This document shows, one piece after another, positions 27,999-37,348 of a stretch of DNA of 64,000 nucleotides. The notes beneath the pieces were generated by a model. The model was not told where the DNA came from. It saw only the letters and a list, made by a program, of their open reading frames with translations, and ran no database searches. The number at the start of each line of letters is the position of its first letter. The first letter of the stretch is position 1. The position numbers and the translations under genes were made by a program. Source of the DNA: Mycolicibacterium aichiense (GTDB lineage: Bacteria > Actinomycetota > Actinomycetes > Mycobacteriales > Mycobacteriaceae); assembly GCF_010726245.1 (NCBI RefSeq), contig NZ_AP022561.1, forward strand, positions 4,464,001 to 4,528,000, written 5' to 3'.

Positions 27999-28472
27999 TC
28001 ACGGGTTCGCGACAGCGGCCTCCAGATCGGCGATGACGATTTTGCGCATGCCGAGCATGGCCTTGGTCGCGGCGGCCGCTCTGGTCTGGTCGGGGTCGGA
28101 GAGCAGCTCGTAGAGCCGGGTGGGCACCACCTGCCAGCTCAGCCCGAACCGGTCCTTGAGCCAGCCGCACTGCGATTCCTGTCCACCGGCGACCAGCGCA
28201 TCCCAGTAGTAGTCGACGTCAGCCTGGTCAGCGCATTCGATCAGGAAGGACACCGCTTCGGTGAACGAGAACACCGGGCCACCGTTGATGCCGACGAACC
28301 GGGTTCCGTCGAGGGTGAAGCCGGCCGACACGACCTGGCCGGCGGTGCCCGGCCCCGCGTCGGTGTAGCGATTGACGTAATCGATGGACGAGTTGGGGAA
28401 GACGCCGGTGTAGAACCGCATCGCCTCCTCGAGGTCGTCGTCGAACCACAGCGACGGGGTGATGGTGGGCAC
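27999..28472 (-). CDS. VOC/PhnB-like glyoxalase-fold protein
   Basis: Encodes 157 residues from GTG 28472, chosen because AGGAG lies about eight bases upstream and the longer version has an unlikely N-terminus. PTITPSLWFDDDLEEAMRFYTGVFPNS and FVGINGGPVFSFTEAVSFLIE are typical of the PhnB/3-demethylubiquinone-methyltransferase-like VOC family. The C-terminal FGLSWQVVPTRL completes the fold. No methyltransferase domain is present despite the old family name. Cytosolic; metal-binding or reaction unknown. Confidence 0.87.
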   Translation of the reverse strand: MPTITPSLWFDDDLEEAMRFYTGVFPNSSIDYVNRYTDAGPGTAGQVVSAGFTLDGTRFVGINGGPVFSFTEAVSFLIECADQADVDYYWDALVAGGQESQCGWLKDRFGLSWQVVPTRLYELLSDPDQTRAAAATKAMLGMRKIVIADLEAAVANP

Positions 28473-28574
28473 GGGTGGTCTCCTCTCGAGCGGTCGAAGG
28501 GGTTGACCGGCCGGGGTGCCGAAACTCATCGATAGCACCGCTATGTAACGTGCTGTTCAGGTTCGGTCGAGAGG

Positions 28575-29441
28575 ATGCCGGTGAGCAGTACGAACAGCGG
28601 TCAGACAGTGGAGTTCCGCGGCACCGACGACCTCGCCCTCGTTGCTGATGAGTGGAACCGGGGCGCCGAGTCGGCGGCTGAGCGCCCGACGATCCTCATG
28701 CTGCACGGCGGCGGGCAGAACCGGTTCTCCTGGAAGAACACCGGGCAGGTCCTGGCCGACCACGGTTTCCACGTGATCGCACTGGACGCTCGCGGACACG
28801 GTGACAGCGACCGCGCCCCCGATGCCGACTACAGCGTCGATTCGTTGTCCGCCGACGTGCTGCGGGTGCTCGAGCAGATCGGCCGCCCCGTGGTGCTGAT
28901 CGGTGCCAGCATGGGCGGGTTGACCAGCATCCTGGTGGCCGAACAGGCCGGGCCCGCTGTGGTGACCAAGCTGGTGCTGGTCGACGTGGTGCCCCGCTTC
29001 GAGAAGGACGGCAGCGCCCGGATCCGGGACTTCATGTTCAGCAATGTGGACGGCTTCGACAACCTGGAGCAGGCCGCCGACGCCATCGCGGGCTACCTTC
29101 CGCACCGTAAGCGGCCGAAGAATCTCGACGGCCTCAAGAAGAACCTTCGGTTCCGGGATGGCCGGTGGTTCTGGCATTGGGATCCCGCGTTCCTGACCGC
29201 TCCGAAAGACGATCCATTCGGCCGGGTGGAGCGGCTCGAACAGGCCGCCATCGACCTGACCATCCCGATCCTGCTGATCCGCGGCAAGCTGTCCGATGTG
29301 GTCAGTGCCGAAGGGGTGCAGGACTTCCTGGCGAAGGTGCCTGCCGCCGAGTTCGTCGAACTGTCCGACGCCGGCCACACCGCAGCCGGGGACGACAACG
29401 ACGCGTTCAGCGAGGCCGTCGTCTCGTTCGTCACCCGCTAG
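28575..29441 (+). CDS. Alpha/beta hydrolase
   Basis: Encodes 288 residues. HGGGQNRFSWKN (oxyanion), DARGHGDSDRAP (strand-4 turn), nucleophile GASMGGLTS and catalytic His in LSDAGHTAAGDD are visible, so it is a serine hydrolase of the ester/lactone type. No signal peptide, so cytosolic. The divergent VOC gene leaves a 102-bp intergenic region that can host both promoters. Its end overlaps the D-2-hydroxyacid dehydrogenase by four bases, convergently. Substrate unknown. Confidence 0.87.
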   Translation: MPVSSTNSGQTVEFRGTDDLALVADEWNRGAESAAERPTILMLHGGGQNRFSWKNTGQVLADHGFHVIALDARGHGDSDRAPDADYSVDSLSADVLRVLEQIGRPVVLIGASMGGLTSILVAEQAGPAVVTKLVLVDVVPRFEKDGSARIRDFMFSNVDGFDNLEQAADAIAGYLPHRKRPKNLDGLKKNLRFRDGRWFWHWDPAFLTAPKDDPFGRVERLEQAAIDLTIPILLIRGKLSDVVSAEGVQDFLAKVPAAEFVELSDAGHTAAGDDNDAFSEAVVSFVTR

Positions 29442-30349
29442 ACCGGTGTGACCAGCTGACCGCTGGCGAGGAACGCCTCCAGGTTGCGCATCGCCAACGT
29501 GGCCATCGCCGTTCGGGTTCGCAGCGTCGCGCTGCCCAGGTGCGGCAACAGCACGACGTTGTCGAGTTCCCATAGCCGGACAGGTACGTCGGGCTCCGCC
29601 GCGTAGACGTCCAGACCGGCACCCGCCAGCCGGCCCGCTTCCAGGAACTCGATCAGTGCGTCCTGGTCGACGACGCTGCCGCGGGCGACGTTGATCAGGA
29701 AACCGTCCGGGCCGAGCGCCTCCAGCACATCGCGATCCACCAGATGCGCGGTGTCGGGACCCCCGGCGGTGACGACGACCAAGACGTCGACGGCCGCCGC
29801 CAGTTCCACCGGTGAGGCGGCGTAACGGTACGGACTGTCGGGTAGCTTGCGGCGATTGTGATAGGCGATGGCACAGTCGAATCCGCGTAACCGGGTGGCG
29901 ATCGCCGAGCCGATCCGACCCAGCCCCAGGATCCCGACACGGCTGCCGCTGAGGTCGCGGGTGTAGGGAAACGGTCCCTCGGTGGCCCAGCGGCCTGCCC
30001 GCACATATCGGTCCGCGGCGCTGAACCGGCGCATGGTGTCGAGGATCAGCCCCAGCGCGGTGTCGGCGACGGTGTCGTTGAGGACGTCGGGGGTGTTACT
30101 CACCCCGATCCCCCGCTCGCGGGCCGCGTCGACGTCGACGGCGTCGTACCCGGCGCCGAAGTTCACGATGGCCCCCAACGCGGGCAACGAATCCATCAGC
30201 GCTGCATCAACACCCGGCCTGCCACCGCACACGATGACCGTGACCTCGTGGGCCTGCTGCACGTCGACGGGAAACCGTAGTGGCGTGTGCCGCGCCGTCA
30301 GTTGCTTCTCCAAGGACGGTTCGAGCCTGCCGACGACGAGGATGGACAT
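29438..30349 (-). CDS. D-2-hydroxyacid dehydrogenase, NAD-dependent
   Basis: Encodes 303 residues from ATG 30349 (MSILVVGRLEP). NAD loop VGILGLGRIGSAIA (GxGxxG) is central; catalytic Arg in NVARGSVVDQDAL, Glu in EPDVPVRLWELDN-like region and the terminal His in LLPHLGSATLRT are present. It reduces 2-keto acids such as glyoxylate or hydroxypyruvate, or oxidises D-2-hydroxy acids. The open frame continues upstream into the LuxR-ATPase gene on the same strand, but the chosen start gives the normal N-terminus. It lies eight bases after the regulator's stop, so the two may be co-transcribed. Confidence 0.92.
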   Translation of the reverse strand: MSILVVGRLEPSLEKQLTARHTPLRFPVDVQQAHEVTVIVCGGRPGVDAALMDSLPALGAIVNFGAGYDAVDVDAARERGIGVSNTPDVLNDTVADTALGLILDTMRRFSAADRYVRAGRWATEGPFPYTRDLSGSRVGILGLGRIGSAIATRLRGFDCAIAYHNRRKLPDSPYRYAASPVELAAAVDVLVVVTAGGPDTAHLVDRDVLEALGPDGFLINVARGSVVDQDALIEFLEAGRLAGAGLDVYAAEPDVPVRLWELDNVVLLPHLGSATLRTRTAMATLAMRNLEAFLASGQLVTPV

Positions 30350-30357
30350 ACCGCCAG

Positions 30358-32979
30358 TCAACCAGGCCCTTCGTCGTCGAGCGCGTGGCGGATGATGTCG
30401 CGCAGGTCCTCGCGACTGGTCACGTTGAGTTTGAGGTACATCCGGTACAGGTGCCCCTCGACGGTGCGCGTCGATACCACGAGCCGCTCGGCGATGTCGC
30501 GGTTGGACAGTCCGCGCACGACCAGCTGGGCGATCTCGCGTTCCCGCCTGGACAGTGGCAGCGGCTGCGACGTGGCCATCAGTGCTGGTGTCTTCAATCC
30601 TCCGCATTCCTTGCCGAGCCGGTCGGCGGCGGCCGCGGCCTCCAATGACGGCCTGCGCTGTCCCGCGGCCTCGAAGAGCGCCGCGGCCTGTGCAGCGGCA
30701 TCCGCCGCCGACAGCAACGCGCCGATCGCCTCGAACTCCTGCGACGCTGAAAACACCGCTGCACCATCGTTGTTCATCAGTCCGGTGGCGTGCGACGCAT
30801 CGATCGCCGCCAGCGGCCCGCCGATCACCGCGGCCACCTCGACTATCCGGGGCAGGCAGGTCTTGTCCCCGAATCGCGCGGCGGCGTGCAGCGCCATCAG
30901 CTCGATGGCGCGTTGACCCGACTCGGCGGCCAGGTCGGCCGCGCGCAGGGCCATCGTGACCGCGCCGCTGACATGGCCCATGGCCGCGGCCAGCCAGGCC
31001 TCGGCGATCCGGACCGCAGGTTCGAACATCGTCGCCGCGCGGCTCACCAGCTCCCGAAGCTCGGTGACCAAAGGTGCGGCGGCCGAGTCGTAGCCCAGTC
31101 CGCAATAGCATTGCACCAGAAGCATTCTGGCCGGAACATTCCACGAGGCGGCCGCCTCACCACTGAGTGCGGCCAGGGTCTCCTCCAGCCGGCCCATCGC
31201 CACCCGTAGTTGGCCACGCCCCAGTTCGACGGTGCCGGCCAGGACGTTGGCCATCGCGCGGGCGCGGTACTGGCTGGGCGAGGTGATCCGCACGATGTCA
31301 CCCGAACGCGCCTGCGCCGCTGCGAAATCTCCGGCCAGCGTCAGCGCACGCACTTCGGCCAGCGCCAGCAGGAACCGCAGCAGTCCATCGATCTTGTCGT
31401 AGACCTGGTGGCCCCGCGCGGCCAGTCGCGCCGCGTCGGCGGTGCACCCTTTCAGCGCGGCCGCCATACCACCGCCGAAGACCGCCCATCCGACGGCAAT
31501 GGGTGGCGCGGTCGGATCGGCCAGCACCTTGTCGGCAAGCTCGACGGCCTCATCGAGTCGATTGTCGAGCACGGCCAGCGCGGCCGCGAGGCTGTCCACG
31601 CCCACCCGCACCCGAGGGTGAGTGATCCTCTGCTGCAACATCTTCAGGATATCGGCGGCGGCGGCGGAGTCGCCCATCGACCACTGCAGATTCGCAATTC
31701 GCGCCATGCCCCATCGGGCCAACTCGAACTCGGTGAGGGTGTCCGGGTCGAAGGACGCCAGGATCAGTTCGGACTCCGGGGCCCGCCCCTGCCACAGCAG
31801 TGTTCGCGCGAGCAGTTCGGAGGCCACCAGGCCGCCACCGGCGTCGACGGCGGCGCGCGCCAGCCGCTCGGCAACCGTGATGTTCATCAGGGCGATCGCG
31901 TCTTCTGCTGCACGGGACAAGAATTCGGCGTCCATCGAGGTGTTGGAATACAGCGCGAGTTCGGCGCGGCGCACGCGTTGCACCGGCCCCTGCGGTGGAT
32001 GCAGATCCATCGCACCGACCAGCTCGGTCCGCAGGCGGCGGCTCGCGACATGGCCCAGGTTCTGCCGGATGACGTCACCGATCACCGAGTGGGTGAAGTG
32101 AATCTCAGCCATCCCGCTGGTGTCGACGACTCGGATCAGCCCCCGCCGCTCGGCGCGTTCCAGCGTATCGCTGTCCACGAGCTCGGACATCACGTCCAGT
32201 GTCAGCGGCTCCGACACCGCCAAAAGCTGCAGAGCCCGGCGTTCGTCGTCGGGCAACCGGTCGAGCCGACCGCTCAGCAGCGGCGCCAGTTTCGAGGCCA
32301 CCGCCGTATCACCACGGAGCTGCCAGACGCCGTTGACCTGACGCAGGGTTCCGGCTTCCAGCGCACCCTCGACGAGGTGCCTGACGAATAATGCGTTGCC
32401 GCTGGAGGCTTCCCACATCAGGTCGGCGGAGAGCCGCTCCAGCCGGCCGCCGAGGGCCGTCTCGACGAGCGCCACCGATTCGGCCTTGCTGAAGGGCGCG
32501 ACATCCAACCGGGCCAGGTAGCCGTCCTTCCACAACGCGGTGATCGTCTCGGGAATCGGCTCGCCGCTGCGGGCGGTCGCCACGATGCGCACCGCGCCTT
32601 CGACAGCCAGCTGGTGGAGCAGAGTCGCGGACAGGTGGTCGACCAGGTGCACGTCGTCGACGCCGATGAGCGCCAGCTTCTCCCGGCGGACGGCGTGAAA
32701 TGCGGCGGCCAGCATGGCCACCGGATCGGTGGGCATCGGACTGGCAAGCAGATGGGCGAACGCACCCAACGGAACGTCGCGCGCGGACTCGCTGCCTGCG
32801 ACCCACACCGCGGCGGTGCGCAACGTGTGCGCGGCCATCCGTGCCAGCGTGGTCTTCCCGACACCGGCGTCGCCCAGAAGGAGAGTCCCGCATTGGCCGG
32901 GCCGGCCCTGCAGGGTCGCCTGGATCGCGGCGAGTTCCTTGCCTCGACGCATGACAGGCCAGGCACGGCTGTCCCCCAC
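30358..32979 (-). CDS. Large LuxR-type (LAL) ATPase transcriptional regulator
   Basis: Encodes 873 residues. Walker A is LLGDAGVGKTTLA near residue 40 and Walker B LALIGVDDVHLVD near 105, giving the signal-transduction ATPase domain. A long helical middle of about 500 residues (TPR-like) follows, and residues about 810-860 form the LuxR helix-turn-helix (LSRREREIAQLVVRGLSNRD, TVEGHLYRMYLKL). Such LAL regulators are ATP-dependent activators that sense a ligand. The start is GTG 32979 or ATG 32952. It precedes the dehydrogenase in the same direction and could regulate it. Confidence 0.93.
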   Translation of the reverse strand: MGDSRAWPVMRRGKELAAIQATLQGRPGQCGTLLLGDAGVGKTTLARMAAHTLRTAAVWVAGSESARDVPLGAFAHLLASPMPTDPVAMLAAAFHAVRREKLALIGVDDVHLVDHLSATLLHQLAVEGAVRIVATARSGEPIPETITALWKDGYLARLDVAPFSKAESVALVETALGGRLERLSADLMWEASSGNALFVRHLVEGALEAGTLRQVNGVWQLRGDTAVASKLAPLLSGRLDRLPDDERRALQLLAVSEPLTLDVMSELVDSDTLERAERRGLIRVVDTSGMAEIHFTHSVIGDVIRQNLGHVASRRLRTELVGAMDLHPPQGPVQRVRRAELALYSNTSMDAEFLSRAAEDAIALMNITVAERLARAAVDAGGGLVASELLARTLLWQGRAPESELILASFDPDTLTEFELARWGMARIANLQWSMGDSAAAADILKMLQQRITHPRVRVGVDSLAAALAVLDNRLDEAVELADKVLADPTAPPIAVGWAVFGGGMAAALKGCTADAARLAARGHQVYDKIDGLLRFLLALAEVRALTLAGDFAAAQARSGDIVRITSPSQYRARAMANVLAGTVELGRGQLRVAMGRLEETLAALSGEAAASWNVPARMLLVQCYCGLGYDSAAAPLVTELRELVSRAATMFEPAVRIAEAWLAAAMGHVSGAVTMALRAADLAAESGQRAIELMALHAAARFGDKTCLPRIVEVAAVIGGPLAAIDASHATGLMNNDGAAVFSASQEFEAIGALLSAADAAAQAAALFEAAGQRRPSLEAAAAADRLGKECGGLKTPALMATSQPLPLSRREREIAQLVVRGLSNRDIAERLVVSTRTVEGHLYRMYLKLNVTSREDLRDIIRHALDDEGPG

Positions 32980-33043
32980 GGCCGCAGTTTACGCAGACGA
33001 AGGCCCTGAACTGGGCGGATTGCTCAAGGTCCGGCGACCGTGG

Positions 33044-33976
33044 CTAGGCCAACAGCGGCACGTCGCCGTGCCGCCGGTCGGTCAGGATCTCGAACATCGC
33101 CCGTCGCGAGGCAATCAATTCGGTATCAATACCGTTGCCGGACAGCGTGATTCGACAGTTCGCCAGCGCGGAGTTGTAGCAGTACTTGGTCGCACTGTTG
33201 GTGTCGGTGTAGACCAGCCCGATGACGTCGCCCGGTTCGGCGCTAATCTCGCCGTGCAGCTCGAATCCGTCGGTGCGGCCGCCGAAAGACCAGGTGAACG
33301 GCTCGTACGAACCGTGGGTGTGGCGTGCGCTCAGGATGGACCGCACGGCCACCTCCCAACCCGCATGACGCAGGACGAACAGTGTCGTGGCGGGCAACCG
33401 CAGCGGTCCGAGCGCGGCGTGCGCAGTGACCACCTCGAGGCTCGAGTTCGGATGCTCGTCGAATCCGCACACCTGACCGAAGGCGTACGCCGGAGTGTGC
33501 TTGCTGCCCCAATTGTGGTTGACACTGCCCGTCCACGAGTCGACGGCGACCCGGGCGTCGCCGAGGGTCACCGTGCCGTCGAAGCGGGCCAGCGGGTGAC
33601 GCACCTGGGTCTTGGCGGTCGGGAACTTCGCCGTATAGGAGCGGTCGGTGAGGAGTTTGACCGGCGGTTCGTCCCCGGGCGTGATGGCCAGATCGCACGA
33701 CGCTCCGTCGAGCCTCGCGCGTGCGTGGACGTCGTCGATCACGCTGTCGGCGATCCTGGCCGACCAGGGATCGGACAGGTAGTCGGCGTCGCTGAGTGGA
33801 TGCGGCACCTTCAGCGCGCAGTTGCCCTCGCCGTCGGGGTCGAACAGCATCACCCAGACGTCCGCCACCGCGTCGCCGGGCTTGGGCAGCAGCCGCGTCC
33901 AGCGCAGCCAGATTGCCTGCGCGCGCCGGGGGTGATTCGCGCGGATGAATCTGCTCTCGTAGTAAGGAGGCATCAT
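33044..33976 (-). CDS. AttH/CrtC-like lipocalin-fold protein of unknown function
   Basis: Encodes 310 residues from ATG 33976. The central [26 protein letters not shown], with Trp/His-rich motif, resembles the AttH/carotenoid 1,2-hydratase (CrtC) double-lipocalin-like fold also seen in tocopherol cyclases. It may bind a hydrophobic ligand such as a polyprenoid or fatty acid. No signal peptide is evident. GTG 34009 is an alternative start, only two bases from the divergent cyclase start, so 33976 leaves room for a promoter. Function is unassigned. Confidence 0.7.
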   Translation of the reverse strand: MMPPYYESRFIRANHPRRAQAIWLRWTRLLPKPGDAVADVWVMLFDPDGEGNCALKVPHPLSDADYLSDPWSARIADSVIDDVHARARLDGASCDLAITPGDEPPVKLLTDRSYTAKFPTAKTQVRHPLARFDGTVTLGDARVAVDSWTGSVNHNWGSKHTPAYAFGQVCGFDEHPNSSLEVVTAHAALGPLRLPATTLFVLRHAGWEVAVRSILSARHTHGSYEPFTWSFGGRTDGFELHGEISAEPGDVIGLVYTDTNSATKYCYNSALANCRITLSGNGIDTELIASRRAMFEILTDRRHGDVPLLA

Positions 33977-34010
33977 CTGTTCAGGATCGCGGACAGAAGG
34001 GCGGCGCACA

Positions 34011-34799
34011 GTGGGTTGGACGATCGCGGCTGCGGTGTTGGCGGTGCTGGCCGTGGCCGAAACGATCGCGCTGCTGGTGATGCGCTCACGTCTGGCGGCC
34101 AGCCGGCGGGAAACCGAGGAGCTGCGCGGGCGCCTGGATACCCGCAACATGCTGTGGACGGGCGGCCGGGAGGCGGTCAAGCAGGTGTGGCAGACCGCCA
34201 ACCTGGTCCGCACCCAGGGCCTGGGCGGCGCGGTGCGATCGTCGATCGAGGAACTCGCCGACTGGGCCGACGTCGAGCGGCCCGATCTGGCCCGGCTGGC
34301 GCCCGACGGCAAGGTGGTGGTGATGTTCTCCGACATCGAGGAGTCCACGGCACTCAACGAACGCATCGGGGACCGAGCGTGGGTCAAGCTGATCGGCAGC
34401 CACGACCGGATGGTCCGGCGGTTGGTGAACAAACACGACGGCCACGTCGTCAAGAGTCAGGGCGACGGGTTCATGGTGGCCTTCGCCGATCCCGCCGCCG
34501 CGGTGAATTGCGCCGTGTCGATGCAGCGGGAATTGGCGCGCGACGCGAAAAGGCTGCGAAACAACAGCATTCGAGTGCGGATCGGCATCCACATGGGCAA
34601 GTCGGTGCGCCGCGGCGACGACCTGTTCGGCCGCAACGTCGCGATGGCGGCGCGGGTCGCCAGTCAGGCCGATGGCGGCGAGATCCTGGTGAGCGAGCCG
34701 GTGCGGGCCGCCGTCGGCGATCAGCAGACCTTCGACGAGGGACGGGACGCCGAGCTCAAGGGGTTCAGCGGCAGCTACCGGCTGTACGCGGTGGCCTAG
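34011..34799 (+). CDS. Membrane-anchored class III adenylate/guanylate cyclase-like protein
   Basis: Encodes 262 residues: one N-terminal membrane helix ([19 protein letters not shown]), a helical linker, then a class III cyclase catalytic domain. Metal-binding Asp108 (FSDIEES) and Asp152 (QGDGFM), purine-specifying Lys148 and Asp204 are present, as is transition-state Arg215. The transition-state Asn expected two residues after the Val of V-N-x-A-A-R is Ala211 (NVAMAAR), though Asn209 is adjacent. It may thus be a weak or unusual cyclase making cAMP. Divergent from the AttH-like gene. Confidence 0.88.
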   Translation: MGWTIAAAVLAVLAVAETIALLVMRSRLAASRRETEELRGRLDTRNMLWTGGREAVKQVWQTANLVRTQGLGGAVRSSIEELADWADVERPDLARLAPDGKVVVMFSDIEESTALNERIGDRAWVKLIGSHDRMVRRLVNKHDGHVVKSQGDGFMVAFADPAAAVNCAVSMQRELARDAKRLRNNSIRVRIGIHMGKSVRRGDDLFGRNVAMAARVASQADGGEILVSEPVRAAVGDQQTFDEGRDAELKGFSGSYRLYAVA

Positions 34800-34963
34800 C
34801 TTTTCGGTGCGGCGTCAGCTTCGGCGTGGCGCTGATGCAGCCGGGCGCGGATCTCGTCGGGGGTGTACGCCTTGCGGCGCCGCTGGTCCCGCGCGACGAG
34901 TACCCCGCCCGCGACGACGCCGGCCGCACCGGCCAGACCGATCCACTTCCAGATACCGCGCAT
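34796..34963 (-). CDS. Small single-helix membrane protein
   Basis: A 55-residue frame, [20 protein letters not shown]..., with one membrane helix followed by a basic stop-transfer segment ([10 protein letters not shown]) and a short charged C-terminal tail [19 protein letters not shown]. The stop overlaps the end of the convergent cyclase by four bases, and the start is 23 bases from the divergent gene at 34986. The arrangement, conserved-looking helix and clean length support a real gene. The family is of unknown function; I recall similar small proteins in other mycobacteria. Confidence 0.7.
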   Translation of the reverse strand: MRGIWKWIGLAGAAGVVAGGVLVARDQRRRKAYTPDEIRARLHQRHAEADAAPKS

Positions 34964-34985
34964 GCGATCACATTATGCTGCGCTG

Positions 34986-35681
34986 GTGAGTGAGCACACC
35001 GTGTCGTTGACACAGGCGCTGAACGAAACCCGTACCGGTGACGTCTGGTTGTTCCGCGGCGGATCTGGTCCGGACCGGGCGATCCAGACTTTGACCAACG
35101 CCCCGGTCAATCATGTCGGCATGACCGTCGCGATCGACGATCTGCCGCCGCTGATCTGGCACGCCGAGCTCGGCCACAAGCTGCTGGACCTGTGGACCGG
35201 CACCAATCACCGCGGGGTGCAGCTCAACGACGCCCGGGAGGCCGTCGAGCAATGGCTGCACCACTACGGTCAGCGGTGCTGGCTGCGCCAGCTCACCCCG
35301 GATGTCACTCGCGAGCACGAAGATCAGCTGCTGAAGGTGATCGCCCGCATGGACGGCACCCCGTTCCCCTCGACCGCGCGGTTGACGGGCCGCTGGCTGC
35401 GTGGGCGGCTACCCACGGTCAGCGACTGGACGCGGGGAATCCCGGTCGTACACAAGAAGGTTCGTGACTCCGCGCAGCGACGCAAACTCGCCGAGCGTGA
35501 AGTCGGGTTGCAGACGGCCTACTGCGCGGAGACGGTGGCCATCACCTACGAGGAGATGGGCTTGCTGGCCACCGAGAAGAACGAGAACTGGTTCGATCCC
35601 GGCAGGTTCTGGAGCGGTGACGCCCTACCCTTGGTCGACGGCTATCGACTCGGTGACGAAATCCAGGTCCTGGCAGACTGA
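34986..35681 (+). CDS. Permuted papain-like (YiiX/NlpC-P60-type) amidase or peptidase candidate
   Basis: Encodes 231 residues. TGDVWLFRGGSGPDRAIQTLT and APVNHVGMTVAI near the N-terminus carry the candidate catalytic His, and the C-terminal QTAYCAETVAITYEEMGLL carries the candidate Cys. This His-then-Cys order is that of permuted NlpC/P60 proteins of the YaeF/YiiX type. The family is seen acting on amides or thioesters, often lipid-linked. No signal peptide is present. GTG 34986 is the start. The product may be annotated as unknown or, wrongly, as guanylate cyclase. Confidence 0.6.
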   Translation: MSEHTVSLTQALNETRTGDVWLFRGGSGPDRAIQTLTNAPVNHVGMTVAIDDLPPLIWHAELGHKLLDLWTGTNHRGVQLNDAREAVEQWLHHYGQRCWLRQLTPDVTREHEDQLLKVIARMDGTPFPSTARLTGRWLRGRLPTVSDWTRGIPVVHKKVRDSAQRRKLAEREVGLQTAYCAETVAITYEEMGLLATEKNENWFDPGRFWSGDALPLVDGYRLGDEIQVLAD

Positions 35682-35685
35682 TTCG

Positions 35686-36000
35686 TCAGAAGCCGATTCC
35701 GACGCCGATACCGACCGGCGACTCACGGTGCGGGCACGACAGGTCGACGTAGACGGTGGTCGCGCTGGTCGACTCCCCGGGCGAGCTGTCCGGATTGTGG
35801 ACGGCGACCACCCGGCAGGATGACAACGGCGCACCGGTGTTGCCGTCGACCCAGTTGATCGCGACGACGTAGCCCTGGGACTGCAGGTCGTCGATGGTCG
35901 CCTGTGCCGTGTCGGCTGAGGCCACCGGTGCGAATACGATCGGAACAGCGGCCGCCGCGCCCAGCATCGCGGTCACCGATCGTCCGATCCCCCATCGCAT
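35686..36000 (-). CDS. Small secreted protein of unknown function
   Basis: Encodes 104 residues. A clear signal peptide, SVTAMLGAAAAVPIVFAPVASA, ends at ADTAQATIDDLQSQGY. The mature part of about 75 residues has two cysteines (SSCRVVAVHN, DLSCPH) that could form a disulphide. The ending SPVGIGVGIGF is unusual for its glycine content. Similar short secreted proteins with IDDLQxQGY are common in mycobacteria, but I do not know a function. Convergent with the papain-like gene. Confidence 0.78.
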   Translation of the reverse strand: MRWGIGRSVTAMLGAAAAVPIVFAPVASADTAQATIDDLQSQGYVVAINWVDGNTGAPLSSCRVVAVHNPDSSPGESTSATTVYVDLSCPHRESPVGIGVGIGF

Positions 36001-36021
36001 GACGCACCTCCCGAGCCGAAC

Positions 36022-36546
36022 CTACCCCGATCCCCAGACCGCAAGCACTTTGCCTTTCGGGTCGCGGAACTGGATCGCGGTGATGGTCTGGCCCGGCGCA
36101 ACGTCGTAGGCCACGTGGCCGGCGACCTGCTGATCCTGCGCGAGCTGGCCTGAGGTGATGCCGGGCCGGACAGCACCGACGGCGGGAGCGATGTTCGACC
36201 CGTCGGCGGCACGCGCGACGAGGTAGAAGCCGTTGTAGGTGGGTGTGCCGCTCTTGGCGACGATCGTCACGTCGACGGCGTACATCGTGCCCTTGGCCGG
36301 GACGATCTGGGCGTCCGGCGGCACCGGCTGCAAGTTGTCGATCGTGTAGGCCGCGGTGCCGTCGGACGACGCGATGTCGACCTTGGTGCCGAATGCGACT
36401 GCTTCCAGAGTGGGCGCCATCGACGTTCCGGGAGGTGTGCTGGTCGGCGACTGTTGGGCGGACTGGTTGGAATTTCCGCATGCCGCACTCATGAGTACGA
36501 CGGCCAACAGGCCGAGAGAGACCGTGACCAACCGTGTTCCGCGCAT
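36022..36546 (-). CDS. Lipoprotein with DUF1942 (MPT63-like) domain
   Basis: Encodes 174 residues from ATG 36546. The signal peptide carries a lipobox LMSAACGNS, so the protein should be anchored to the membrane by lipidated Cys. The mature domain (YTIDNLQPVP, VDVTIVAKSGTPTYNGFYLVARAADGS, YDVAPGQTITAIQFRD) has the pattern of DUF1942, the immunoglobulin-like fold of secreted antigen MPT63. An alternative start 24 bases upstream is less likely. It follows the small secreted protein gene in a row of exported products. Confidence 0.8.
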   Translation of the reverse strand: MRGTRLVTVSLGLLAVVLMSAACGNSNQSAQQSPTSTPPGTSMAPTLEAVAFGTKVDIASSDGTAAYTIDNLQPVPPDAQIVPAKGTMYAVDVTIVAKSGTPTYNGFYLVARAADGSNIAPAVGAVRPGITSGQLAQDQQVAGHVAYDVAPGQTITAIQFRDPKGKVLAVWGSG

Positions 36547-36658
36547 TCGCGGATAGTAGCGCGCGGGCATCCGCCGCCGTCGGCGTGGCGCCTCGCCCGT
36601 CTTGCCTGATCGGCAAATCTCCTTGGCGCTATCGCCGGCGCGTCAGCACCATCGGTAG

Positions 36659-37342
36659 ATGACCTCAACAGCGAATCCGTTCGATGATCCACACTTCGTC
36701 GACATGTACGCCGCCCGCGCGGCCAAGATGGTGCCTGCCTACCGCGACATCCACCGTATGGCCACGGTTCTCATCGATGAGCGCGCGCCGTCCGATGCCA
36801 GAGTTCTGGTGCTCGGAGCCGGCGGAGGGCTGGAGACCACGGCGTTCGCCCAAGCCCAGCCGGGGTGGACGTTCGACGCTGTGGACCCGTCGGCAGCGAT
36901 GCTGGAGCTTGCCGCGCGAAACCTCGGGCCCTATGCCGAGCGGGTCCGCATGCACCGGGGATACATCGAGGACGCTCCAGACGGTCCGTTCGCCGCCGCG
37001 ACAAGTCTGCTGACACTGCACTTCCTGCCCCGGCAGCTCCGCGTCGAGACGGCCGCGCAGGTCCGGCAGCGGTTGGCGCCCGGTGCGCCGTTCGTCGTCG
37101 CGCACATGAGCTTTCCGCAAGACGGCGGTGAACGGGACGTGTGGATCAGCCGCCATGTCGCGAACCTCATCGCCGCGGGCATCGATACCGCGGATGTCGA
37201 CAAGGCGCGCAACGCCATTGCCACCGAGGTTCCCGTTCTCTCGCCAGACCAGGACCGCGCCATCCTGCGCGAAGCGGGGTTCACCGATGTCACCGAGTTC
37301 TTCGCGGCGTTCACCGTTCGCGGCTGGGTCGGCTACGCCTGA
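36659..37342 (+). CDS. Class I SAM-dependent methyltransferase
   Basis: Encodes 227 residues. VLVLGAGGGLETTAFAQ is the SAM-binding motif I, DAVDPSAAMLELA motif II, and the PFAAATSLLTLHFLP region fits motif post-I. It methylates an unknown small molecule in the cytosol. The 112-bp gap before it (divergent from the lipoprotein) may hold promoters. It is convergent with the PAS-GGDEF gene (6 bases between stops). Confidence 0.88.
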   Translation: MTSTANPFDDPHFVDMYAARAAKMVPAYRDIHRMATVLIDERAPSDARVLVLGAGGGLETTAFAQAQPGWTFDAVDPSAAMLELAARNLGPYAERVRMHRGYIEDAPDGPFAAATSLLTLHFLPRQLRVETAAQVRQRLAPGAPFVVAHMSFPQDGGERDVWISRHVANLIAAGIDTADVDKARNAIATEVPVLSPDQDRAILREAGFTDVTEFFAAFTVRGWVGYA

Positions 37343-37348
37343 ACTCCC

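Noticed and set aside
29438..31144. Extended N-terminus of the D-2-hydroxyacid dehydrogenase running into the LuxR-ATPase gene
   Set aside because: The upstream part overlaps the regulator out of frame and lacks homology; the natural start is ATG 30349.
35585..35600. GGTTCGATCCCGG resembling a tRNA T-arm
   Set aside because: It lies inside the papain-like gene (WFDPGRF codons) and no cloverleaf fits.
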